From Seonamhaeicola sediminis (GTDB lineage: Bacteria > Bacteroidota > Bacteroidia > Flavobacteriales > Flavobacteriaceae): a stretch of DNA of 64,000 nt. Position 1 is the stretch's first letter. Each line of letters begins with the position of its first letter. The position numbers and the translations under genes are program-made. The notes beneath the pieces are model-generated. The model was given only the letters and a program-made list of their open reading frames with translations, searched no databases and was not told the origin of the DNA. Location of the stretch: NCBI RefSeq assembly GCF_004358095.2, contig NZ_SMZJ02000004.1:508030-572029 (forward strand). The letters run 5' to 3'. Positions 1 through 7,140 of the stretch are shown one piece after another.

Positions 1-2
1 CA

Positions 3-1499
3 GATTCAGATGGTGATGGTTATGGAGATAGTATTGATAGTCCTGAGAGTTCCTGTAAGCTCATATCAGGTAAGGTTACCAATAATTTTGATTGTAACGA
101 CGGTGATTCGGCTATCAACCCTGATACAGTTTGGTATTTAGATGCTGATGGAGACAATTATGCAGTATCTACCATGACCCAATGTACCAGTCCCGGAGCA
201 GGTTATACTACCAATGTATTACCATTAACCGACTGCAATGACAGTGATGCAGACATCAACCCGGATACAATCTGGTATTTAGATGCCGATGGAGACAACT
301 ATGCAGTATCTACCATGACCCAATGCACCAGTCCCGGAGCGGGCTATACTACCAGTGTATTACCCTTAACCGATTGTAACGATGGGGATATAGATGTAAA
401 CCCGGGAGCTACGGAGATTTTAGATAATGGTGTTGATGATGATTGTAATCCATCTACCTTGGATAGTTCAGCGGATGTAGATGATGACGGAGATGGATTT
501 ACAGAAAATGAGGGAGATTGTGATGATACCAAGGATACCATTTACCCAGGAGCAACGGAAACCCCGGATAACGGTATCGATGAAGACTGTGACGGTGCAG
601 ATTTAAGAACGTGGTATCAAGATAGTGACAGTGATAATTATGGTAATATAAATGTAAGTCAAACATCTAATAATCAACCAACAGATTATGTTTTAGATAA
701 TACCGATTGCGATGATACAGAATCAACGGTTTACCCAGGCGCTCCAGAACTATGTGATGGATTGGATAATGATTGTGATGGTCTCACCGATGACGATGAT
801 GGAGATATCACAGGACAAAGTACTTGGTATGCCGATACAGACAATGATGGGTTTGGAGATAGCAGCAGCAGTGTTCTAGCATGTGATAAGCCTAATGGCT
901 ATGTAGCAGATAACACTGATTGTGATGATACAGAATCTACGGTTTACCTTGGTGCTCCCGAGATTTGTGATGGATTGGACAATGATTGTGCTAATGGCGT
1001 TGATGATGGATTGACTTTTACAACGTATTATATAGATGGGGATGGAGATACCTATGGGGATGAAAATCATTCAGGTACAAGTTTTTGTTCTGATCCGGGA
1101 GCTGGATATAGCCTTACAAATAATGATTGTGACGATGGGAATGGAGCTGTAAACCCTGGAGCCACTGAAATACCCAATAATGGAGTGGATGAAGATTGCA
1201 ATCCTGCAAATGATGGTTCTTTAAGTGACCAAATATTTGATATTGATTCGATAGGAGTTTTTCCTAATCCGTTTCAAAATGAAATAATGATCCGTCTTCC
1301 ACAAAATGAAGGAAATGAAGTTTATGAAATAAAGCTATTTAATTTATTGGGTAAATTAATTACCATGAAGGAATTAAAAAGTTTCCATGGTATTTTAAAA
1401 ATTGAAGATTTAGACTATTTACAACAAGGTATTTACTTAATAAAACTTTCAATTAAAGAATCTAATAAGAGTATAATAAGGCGCGTTGTTAAATTTTAA
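3..1499 (+). CDS. T9SS-exported protein with MopE-type metal-binding repeats (5' end outside window)
   Basis: The reading frame is open from the first bases of the window, so the N-terminus and any signal peptide lie upstream. What remains is a chain of Asp/Cys-rich repeats with cores such as DCNDSDADINPDT, DCDDTESTVYPGAPE and GLDNDCDG, the pattern of the putative metal-binding (MopE/PF11617-like) repeat, probably binding Ca2+ or another divalent cation. The last ~80 residues (VFPNPF ... LFNLLGKLI ... GIYLIKL ... RRVVKF) are a type A T9SS sorting domain, so the protein should cross the outer membrane and be anchored or released. It is probably a large adhesin-like surface protein; its true length is unknown. 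A terminator follows directly. Confidence 0.9.
   Translation, partial: DSDGDGYGDSIDSPESSCKLISGKVTNNFDCNDGDSAINPDTVWYLDADGDNYAVSTMTQCTSPGAGYTTNVLPLTDCNDSDADINPDTIWYLDADGDNYAVSTMTQCTSPGAGYTTSVLPLTDCNDGDIDVNPGATEILDNGVDDDCNPSTLDSSADVDDDGDGFTENEGDCDDTKDTIYPGATETPDNGIDEDCDGADLRTWYQDSDSDNYGNINVSQTSNNQPTDYVLDNTDCDDTESTVYPGAPELCDGLDNDCDGLTDDDDGDITGQSTWYADTDNDGFGDSSSSVLACDKPNGYVADNTDCDDTESTVYLGAPEICDGLDNDCANGVDDGLTFTTYYIDGDGDTYGDENHSGTSFCSDPGAGYSLTNNDCDDGNGAVNPGATEIPNNGVDEDCNPANDGSLSDQIFDIDSIGVFPNPFQNEIMIRLPQNEGNEVYEIKLFNLLGKLITMKELKSFHGILKIEDLDYLQQGIYLIKLSIKESNKSIIRRVVKF
123..404 (+). repeat. Two tandem copies of a 141-bp (47-aa) coding repeat
   Basis: Unit 1 (123-263) and unit 2 (264-404) are nearly identical in DNA as well as protein. 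Both start GAT ACA and run through the AVSTMTQCTSPGAGYTT segment. Other repeats in the same protein are related only at protein level, so this pair is a recent in-frame duplication, or has been kept alike by gene conversion. Confidence 0.9.
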
Positions 1500-1502
1500 A
1501 CT

Positions 1503-1529
1503 AAAAAAGCTTACTTGGTAAGCTTTTTT
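1503..1529. terminator. Bidirectional intrinsic terminator
   Basis: An 11-bp stem (AAAAAAGCTTA / TAAGCTTTTTT) with a 5-nt loop lies between two convergent genes. It has A/T runs on both sides, so it can end transcription from either direction. Confidence 0.85.
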
Positions 1530-1555
1530 AGTTCTTTTAAATTAGCTAATTCTAT

Positions 1556-2764
1556 TTATTTCACAATAAGTTTTTTAGTGATTTCATTTTCATCAGCTAG
1601 AACATTTAAAAAGTATAAACCGCTTCTTAATGATGAAATATCAACATTAACAAGATTGTTAATAGATTTACTTGCTGAATTAAGTACTAGTTTACCTTGT
1701 AGATCATAAACTCTAATACCAACATTGCTTGAAGATAATGTCTTAAATTTCAAGTTAACTTTATTAGACGCCGGGTTCGGAAACAATGCAAATTCAAGAA
1801 TTCCTTTTTCCTCTGTACCTAGTGTTCCTGTAGCTGTAGCACAAATATTAAAAGTACCACTTTGAGCAAAATCTACCATAAATACACGAATAAATAAAAC
1901 TTCATTTCGCCTATTTGTTAAGTTTACTTTCGAAAAAAGGTTGGTTCCTCCATCATCGTCACACCCTTCTTCGACAAGAGAACCACAACTACCAGAATAA
2001 ACAGCTATTCCCGTATCTTGTACAGGAGATCCCGTGTCTTCAAAGGTCTCAATTATAACCTCGTAATCATCATTATCATCTAAAGTAATTTTATACCAAA
2101 CATCTTTACCAGCGTAATATTGACCACACGGATTCGCAGGAGCAGCATTAGGAGAATCAGTAGATTGTAAATTGGTAGTTAGTGTAGGAGTAGAACAGTC
2201 ATTAGTAATTGTTAGATGGTTGGCGGTGGAACATTCATCGTTATCTGCAATCAAAGGAGCATCAATTTCATAAATACAAATATTTAAAGATCCTGCACCT
2301 ACATCATCTAAGTCCCATATTCTTAAATAAACTATAGAGGAAGCAGGTTGAATAACTTCTATTTGAGAAAACAAATCATCAGGTGGTCCATTAGGATTTC
2401 CATCATCATCACAAGCATGAGCTGTTAAATTAGAACAATTTGGTCCTGTGAAGATTTCAACAGCTGCATCAGAAATATTGTCATTATTAGAAGAGGTAAT
2501 AATTCTAACAGCTCCTTTTGGAGGCATAGTGAATGTGTACCATAAATCGTTATCCTTATAATATTGAGCAGAACAACTAGGATCTCCTATTCCTGAATCA
2601 GTTTCGGCACCAGTAAAAGTTATAATTTCATTTGTACAGGTTTCACTTAAATTTACAGTCAATTCGGGTAAAGTTCCACAAGGTATATTATTTGCTGGTT
2701 GAGCAAAACCATTTAAGTAAAAACATAAAGAAAGAATAAGGAATGACAAAGTAATTTTTTTCAT
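1556..2764 (-). CDS. Secreted T9SS type A sorting-domain protein with two PPC-like beta-sandwich domains
   Basis: 402 aa. A clear Sec signal peptide (MKKITLSFLILSLCFYLNGFA) is followed by two related ~130-residue modules. Each contains a YY-x(3-4)-LWYTFT / DVWYKIT strand, an xxVEIFTGPNC / IAVYSGSCG strand and an ACDDDG / GCDDDG turn, like bacterial pre-peptidase C-terminal (PPC) beta-sandwich domains. The final ~75 residues (FALFPNPASNKVNLKF ... GLYFLNVLADE ... KKLIVK) form a T9SS type A sorting signal. No catalytic domain is visible, so it is probably a cell-surface or secreted binding protein. The gene is monocistronic and converges on the upstream repeat protein. Confidence 0.85.
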   Translation of the reverse strand: MKKITLSFLILSLCFYLNGFAQPANNIPCGTLPELTVNLSETCTNEIITFTGAETDSGIGDPSCSAQYYKDNDLWYTFTMPPKGAVRIITSSNNDNISDAAVEIFTGPNCSNLTAHACDDDGNPNGPPDDLFSQIEVIQPASSIVYLRIWDLDDVGAGSLNICIYEIDAPLIADNDECSTANHLTITNDCSTPTLTTNLQSTDSPNAAPANPCGQYYAGKDVWYKITLDDNDDYEVIIETFEDTGSPVQDTGIAVYSGSCGSLVEEGCDDDGGTNLFSKVNLTNRRNEVLFIRVFMVDFAQSGTFNICATATGTLGTEEKGILEFALFPNPASNKVNLKFKTLSSSNVGIRVYDLQGKLVLNSASKSINNLVNVDISSLRSGLYFLNVLADENEITKKLIVK

Positions 2765-2881
2765 AAGTATATGTGTTAAGTTAATAGCCTTTTAAATTTA
2801 TGAAAAAAAAATAATGCTTTGCCGTTTTATGGTTTAAAGGTTTAATTATTTAGTTTAAATGTAAGTAAAGGAGAAGTTGTT

Positions 2882-3028
2882 TTAATAGTGTGCTTCCAGC
2901 TGCTCCATATCTCCTTCTTTTCTTAGGGCGGTCAAAGCCATATCAAAGGTATGGATACTGTATAGATACTGTATAGATAGTGTATGGATAGTGTATGGAT
3001 AGTGTATGGATAGAGAATAGGTAAAGTA
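2882..3028 (-). pseudogene. Possible gene remnant: C-terminal tail read through the 11-bp repeat
   Basis: On the minus strand a frame is open from 3028 to a TAA at 2882. It runs through the whole 11-bp tandem repeat (period 11 aa in protein) and ends in a non-repetitive tail, MALTALRKEGDMEQLEAHY. That tail looks like normal protein (amphipathic, charged), unlike the repeat. It has no convincing start codon upstream of the repeat, because a TGA lies at 3029-3031. This is either the C-terminus of a decayed gene into which the repeat expanded, or a chance ORF. Confidence 0.3.
2949..3014. repeat. 11-bp tandem repeat, about six copies
   Basis: Consecutive 11-mers run from 2949: GTATGGATACT, GTATAGATACT, GTATAGATAGT, then GTATGGATAGT twice, then GTATGGATAGA. 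The last full copies are identical and the first ones diverge, as expected for slippage. It lies between two minus-strand genes. Confidence 0.9.
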
Positions 3029-3055
3029 TCAAAGAAACTTAAAAATACTTTTTAA

Positions 3056-3910
3056 CTAAAGCTTATAAACAAGTTTTTTGTAGTCAATTATCTCAGGAAT
3101 AATATCAAGGCTGAAAAGCTCTTTTTGAATTTTCATAGTAGTGTCTTTGTCAATCACCTCTTGTGACCATTCGGTTAAGCCTAACCATTCCTGTACATCC
3201 TCTAGTTTTTGTTCATATCTATTAGCAATGGTTTTATCAATACTTGGAATAAGTTTGAAGTCTTTGGTAGTATTGTTTATAATATTAAGAATGGTTTTTA
3301 AAGTTTCGTTTTCATTTTCTATAAAATCTTCTCTCGCGGCAATAACAAAACAAGGCCAAGGTGTTGGGCAATGACCAATATTTCTGAATATACCGTTATC
3401 TACCAAAGGTTTGGTGGTGAATTTTTCCCAAAGAAAGTAGTCTGCTTTTCCCTTTGTTAATCCTTCAACAGCACCATCTAGGTTTTTAATAACTTCAAAG
3501 TCTAGATCGTTTTCTAAATCCCAATTATTGTATTCGGCATTTATATAAGCCATTAAATGAGAGCCAGAGCCATACCTACTAATAGCAGCTTTTGTTCCTT
3601 TTAAATCATCAATAGTTTGATATTTAGATTTAGCAGCTACATGAATGCCCCAAATTAGAGGTGATTGTACATAAGTTTGCACTATTTTACTGGGGTTACC
3701 AGCAATGATATCTTTTATAATACCTTCAGTAAGAATAACGGCAATATCAATGTCTTTATCTCTAAGTGCTTTACACATAGCTCCGGTGCCACCATAGTAG
3801 TCGTGCCATCTTAAATTGATGCCTTCGTCTTTGTATTCGCCGTTTTTAAGTGTTAAGTACCAGGCTAAATTAAAATGTTCTGGTACACCTCCAATATTTA
3901 CCTCTTTCAT
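3056..3910 (-). CDS. Cytosolic periplasmic-binding-protein-fold protein (NMT1/TauA-like, Ca3427-like)
   Basis: 284 aa, type 2 periplasmic-binding-protein fold of the NMT1/SsuA/TauA kind. The N-terminal IGGVPEHFNLAWYLTLKNGEY, the HDYYGGTGAMCKALRDKDIDIAV segment, and DLKGTKAAISRYGSGSH followed by a hinge helix are typical. There is no signal peptide and no ABC permease or ATPase nearby, so it is probably a cytoplasmic ligand sensor or an enzyme built on a binding-protein fold, as in Thi5 and MqnA/MqnD. Its start overlaps the stop of the nucleoside phosphorylase gene by 4 bp, which points to translational coupling and perhaps a shared nucleoside-derived metabolite. The ligand cannot be told from the sequence. 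Confidence 0.7.
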   Translation of the reverse strand: MKEVNIGGVPEHFNLAWYLTLKNGEYKDEGINLRWHDYYGGTGAMCKALRDKDIDIAVILTEGIIKDIIAGNPSKIVQTYVQSPLIWGIHVAAKSKYQTIDDLKGTKAAISRYGSGSHLMAYINAEYNNWDLENDLDFEVIKNLDGAVEGLTKGKADYFLWEKFTTKPLVDNGIFRNIGHCPTPWPCFVIAAREDFIENENETLKTILNIINNTTKDFKLIPSIDKTIANRYEQKLEDVQEWLGLTEWSQEVIDKDTTMKIQKELFSLDIIPEIIDYKKLVYKL

Positions 3911-4785
3911 GAATCTATTTTTGCAATTTTATTAAGGGTATAAATAATAAGATTTTCTACTGCTTTTGCTGGGTTTTTACTAAAATTTCCAGTGGCTCTG
4001 TTGGCAATTATAGCGTTTAGGGATACGGCATGATGCCCTAAGAGTTTTGATAACCCATAAATGGCAGAGGTTTCCATTTCTAAATTGGTTACTCGTATAC
4101 CATTATAATTAAAACAATCCATTTTATTATTTAAATCAGGGTTTTCAATAGGTAATCTTAAAATACGTCCTTGTGGACCATAAAAACCTAAAGCAGTTGC
4201 GGTCATGCCTTTAAAAGTTGCACTACTTTCAAGTTTTTTTTCTAACCACAAACTGTTTTTAACTACAATAGGCGTTGCTTTGTCTTTACTCCAATGAGTT
4301 TGCTTTATAAAAGCCTGTTCAATATCAGGATTTTTAATAGCGTCTATTTGGTAGAAGTGTAGCAAACCATTTAAATCCAATCCGTAATCACTTAAAACAA
4401 AAGAATCTATAGGGATGTCTTTTTGGAGCGACCCAGAAGTCCCAATTCTAATAATATGAAGGCTTTTAAGAGTACTCTTTGGTTTTCTTGATTCTAAATC
4501 AATATTAACAAGTGCGTCTAACTCGTTTAAAACAATGTCTATATTATCTGGCCCAATACCGGTTGAGAGTACTGAAATTCTTTTCCCTTTATAATGACCA
4601 GTGTGTGTTTTAAACTCACGTTTTTGAGTTTCAAATTCTATAGAGTCAAAATGTTTTGAAACTTTTTCAACACGATTTTGGTCACCTACTAAAATGATAG
4701 TATTGGCTATGTGTTCTGGTTTTAAGTTTAGGTGATAAACACTACCATCAGGATTTAAAATCAGTTCAGATTCTTTAATGAGCAT
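3907..4785 (-). CDS. Nucleoside phosphorylase (PNP/UDP family)
   Basis: 292 aa. Phosphorylase superfamily 1 features are clear: the N-terminal phosphate-site region ILVGDQNRVEKVSKHFD, VLSTGIGPDNIDIVL, IRIGTSGSLQ, and the substrate-binding NLEMETSAIYGLSKLLG motif (Met-Glu pair contacting ribose). The family cleaves the N-glycosidic bond of nucleosides with phosphate, or with water in hydrolase members such as MTA/SAH or futalosine hydrolases. The substrate is not certain, though uridine-phosphorylase-like salvage is the default. It overlaps the DUF1835 gene upstream by 11 bp and the binding-protein-like gene downstream by 4 bp. Confidence 0.85.
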   Translation of the reverse strand: MLIKESELILNPDGSVYHLNLKPEHIANTIILVGDQNRVEKVSKHFDSIEFETQKREFKTHTGHYKGKRISVLSTGIGPDNIDIVLNELDALVNIDLESRKPKSTLKSLHIIRIGTSGSLQKDIPIDSFVLSDYGLDLNGLLHFYQIDAIKNPDIEQAFIKQTHWSKDKATPIVVKNSLWLEKKLESSATFKGMTATALGFYGPQGRILRLPIENPDLNNKMDCFNYNGIRVTNLEMETSAIYGLSKLLGHHAVSLNAIIANRATGNFSKNPAKAVENLIIYTLNKIAKIDS

Positions 4786-5716
4786 TTATTACTGTTTTTA
4801 CAAGCTTATTTTCATCTTTGTTGAATTGAAAGTCTAGTTTTCTAACACCTCCAAAAACGGTATTGTCATTTATTTCAGTAGAAAAATTATGCTGACCCAA
4901 TAAAGCTTCGTATCCTTTTCGGTTTAGCTTGATGCCATTCTTGTCTTTAGTATAAAACAAGGAGAGCTGTTCAATGATTCTATTTAGTTGTAAGTCTCCA
5001 AACCCATAAAACCCTTGATAGTTTAGAGCATACCCTAAAAGGTGATGTTGAGATTTTATAGTGTTTTTTTCAAGAATTTCTAGTATGTTTTTCTCAATGG
5101 TACTTAAACCACTTTTACTGTCGGGGAATCGTTTTAAATGTGCTTTTAAACAATTACTCATATAATCAAAAGATGAACTTTTAACTATAAAAGGTTTAAA
5201 CAAGTTATGGTCTTTACCATTATAAATTTGCCAAAGTGTTTGAGCCAATTCTATATCATCTTCATTAAGTTTAATTCTATCTGTGTAGTGCGCAGTGAGT
5301 TCTTCAGTACTTAATTCTGAAAGTCCTTTGAGGTTTTTGCTACTACTAACCCTTCCGCTGCAAACTAGAAATAAAGGTCGTTTGATTTTCTTCTGTTGAA
5401 TAAGGCTAATAACTGCTATGAGATTGATATGACAGAACAAATCATATTCAAACCAAAGCACAATTTCAGAATAATTGTCTACATAATCTAGCTTACTTAT
5501 TTCAGATTTAAATGCTTTAATATCAAGTTCTATATTATAGGAAGTATTAAAAAAATCGGCTCTAGTTTTTAAGAATTTATCAGATAATAAATTAACATGT
5601 GTTGGTCCTTCACAAAGCATTTCGTGCCATGTAAAGATATCTCCTTGGTACCCTGAATCATTGAGATAATTGGTTAAAGCTGAACCATTGGTAATATGTA
5701 GTTGTTTTTTAGCCAT
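4775..5716 (-). CDS. DUF1835 domain-containing protein
   Basis: 313 aa. The N-terminal half begins KQLHITNGSALTNYLNDSG and contains DIFTWHEMLCEGP and EIVLWFEYDLFCHINLI, the signature of DUF1835. The C-terminal half looks like a winged-helix-type domain (STIEKNILEILEK ... YGFGDLQLNRIIEQLS ... LNRKGYEALLG). Function is unknown; there is no signal peptide or membrane segment, so it is cytoplasmic. It lies 2 bp from the SUI1 gene and overlaps the nucleoside phosphorylase gene. Confidence 0.75.
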   Translation of the reverse strand: MAKKQLHITNGSALTNYLNDSGYQGDIFTWHEMLCEGPTHVNLLSDKFLKTRADFFNTSYNIELDIKAFKSEISKLDYVDNYSEIVLWFEYDLFCHINLIAVISLIQQKKIKRPLFLVCSGRVSSSKNLKGLSELSTEELTAHYTDRIKLNEDDIELAQTLWQIYNGKDHNLFKPFIVKSSSFDYMSNCLKAHLKRFPDSKSGLSTIEKNILEILEKNTIKSQHHLLGYALNYQGFYGFGDLQLNRIIEQLSLFYTKDKNGIKLNRKGYEALLGQHNFSTEINDNTVFGGVRKLDFQFNKDENKLVKTVINAH

Positions 5717-5718
5717 AC

Positions 5719-6048
5719 TTAACCACCTACACGTTTTACTTTAAAACCTTTAGCTTTAAGCATGCTCATTATTTTGTCTCTATAATCACCTTGAATGATG
5801 ATTTTATCGTCTTTAAAAGTACCTCCTACACTAAGCTTAGTCTTTAATTCTTTAGCAAGTTGTTTAAAGTCTTCAGTGGCTCCTGTATAACCTTCAAGGA
5901 TGGTGATGGGTTTGCCTTTTCTCTTTTCGTATTTACAAATTATAGGATCGTCTTGTATCCAGAGTCCATTTTCATTATTTGTTTCTTCAGAAATATTTTC
6001 AGAAACATGGTCTGGAAACAAGTTTTTTAGTTGATCTTGTAAATCCAT
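5719..6048 (-). CDS. SUI1/eIF1-family translation factor (YciH-like)
   Basis: 109 aa. Residues ~35-109 match the SUI1 fold: EKRKGKPITILEGYTG, LAKELKTKLSVGGTFKDDKIIIQGDYRDKIMSMLKAKGFKVKRVGG. The SVGGT(F) loop and terminal GF-KVKRVGG are the hallmark of bacterial YciH homologues, which bind the small ribosomal subunit and influence initiation fidelity. It has a short acidic N-terminal extension. It is in a minus-strand operon, 6 bp after the oxygenase gene. Confidence 0.9.
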   Translation of the reverse strand: MDLQDQLKNLFPDHVSENISEETNNENGLWIQDDPIICKYEKRKGKPITILEGYTGATEDFKQLAKELKTKLSVGGTFKDDKIIIQGDYRDKIMSMLKAKGFKVKRVGG

Positions 6049-6054
6049 ACTTTT

Positions 6055-7005
6055 TTACTTTTTGATAAGCCCTAGTTCTATTAACCGTTCATTTAAAAAT
6101 TCTCCAGCTGTAATATCTTCAAATTGTTTGGGGTTATTTTCATCAATACAACTATTAAGTACATTTAATTTCATATCGCTAATTGGATGCATAAAGAACG
6201 GAATGGAATAACGTGAAGTTCCCCAAAACTCTTTTGGTGGATTAACCACACGGTGAATAGTTGATTTTAGTTTATTGTTAGAATGCCTAGACAACATATC
6301 GCCAACATTTATCATTAACTCATCGGGTTGAGCAATGGCATCAATCCATTCACCTTTATGGTTTTGAACCTGTAACCCTTTACCTTGAGCCCCCATTAGA
6401 AGTGTAATTAAATTAATATCACCATGAGCTGCGGCTCTTACTGCTTCTTTGGGTTCTTCTGTAATTGGCGGGTAATGAATAGGTCTTAAAATAGAATTTC
6501 CATTATAAATATAGTCATCAAAATAGGTTTCTTCTAGCCCAAGGTGAAGGGCTAACGCTCGTAAAACATACTTTGCCGTTTTTTCAAGCATTCTGTAAGC
6601 TTCTTTGCCAACTTTGTTAAACTCTGGTAGCTCCTCAACAATAACATTGTCTGGGTATTCAATTTTAAGCTTATCGTTGTTTTCAACATATTGTCCAAAA
6701 TGCCAAAACTCTTTTAAATCACCTTCTTTTTTACCTTTAGCACTTTCTTTTCCAAAAGAAACATAACCGCGTTGACCTCCAATTCCGGGAATTTCATATT
6801 TCTGTTTGGTTTCAATAGGTAAACTAAAAAAGTTTTTTATTTCAGCGTATAATCTTTCAACCAAAACATCATCTAAAAAATGTCCTTTTAAAGCCACAAA
6901 ACCTATGTCTTCATAGGCTTTCCCAATGGCGTTAACAAAGCGCTTTTTTTTTGAGGGATCATCAGAAAGAAAATCTTTTAAATTAACACTAGGAATATTA
7001 TCCAT
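6055..7005 (-). CDS. Isopenicillin-N-synthase-family 2-oxoglutarate/Fe(II) oxygenase
   Basis: 316 aa. A double-stranded beta-helix dioxygenase with the complete iron triad H194-x-D196 ... H251 and the 2-oxoglutarate-binding R265-x-S267. The N-terminal DIOX_N domain is recognisable (DIGFVALKGHF ... FFSLPIETKQKYEI, and GYVSFGKESAKG). Homologues are common as stand-alone genes in Flavobacteriaceae, and the substrate is unknown. It is the first gene of the 7,005-3,056 operon; a TAnnTTTG box (TATTTTTG, minus strand, 7035-7042) lies about 30 bp before its ATG. Confidence 0.85.
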   Translation of the reverse strand: MDNIPSVNLKDFLSDDPSKKKRFVNAIGKAYEDIGFVALKGHFLDDVLVERLYAEIKNFFSLPIETKQKYEIPGIGGQRGYVSFGKESAKGKKEGDLKEFWHFGQYVENNDKLKIEYPDNVIVEELPEFNKVGKEAYRMLEKTAKYVLRALALHLGLEETYFDDYIYNGNSILRPIHYPPITEEPKEAVRAAAHGDINLITLLMGAQGKGLQVQNHKGEWIDAIAQPDELMINVGDMLSRHSNNKLKSTIHRVVNPPKEFWGTSRYSIPFFMHPISDMKLNVLNSCIDENNPKQFEDITAGEFLNERLIELGLIKK

Positions 7006-7112
7006 GAGATTGCGTGTTTTTGCATGTATTGTTACAAAAATACAAAAACAATATGAAGTTTAATTCCTGTTTTTCTGATTGTATGGTATATTTTAAAACA
7101 AAAAAAATACTG

Positions 7113-7120
7113 TACTTTTG
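7113..7120 (+). promoter_or_regulatory. -7 box TACTTTTG for the 2-oxoacid dehydrogenase gene
   Basis: A perfect TAnnTTTG box, 20 bp before the ATG at 7141. It places the transcription start near 7127, inside the upstream TTG-initiated extension, so the ATG at 7141 is favoured over the TTG at 7123. Confidence 0.7.
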
Positions 7121-7140
7121 ATTTGATTGACATTCATTTT

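Noticed and set aside
7123-7140. TTG start six codons upstream for the E1 gene
   Set aside because: The -7 box at 7113-7120 puts the transcription start at or after it; the ATG at 7141 gives the normal E1-alpha N-terminus.
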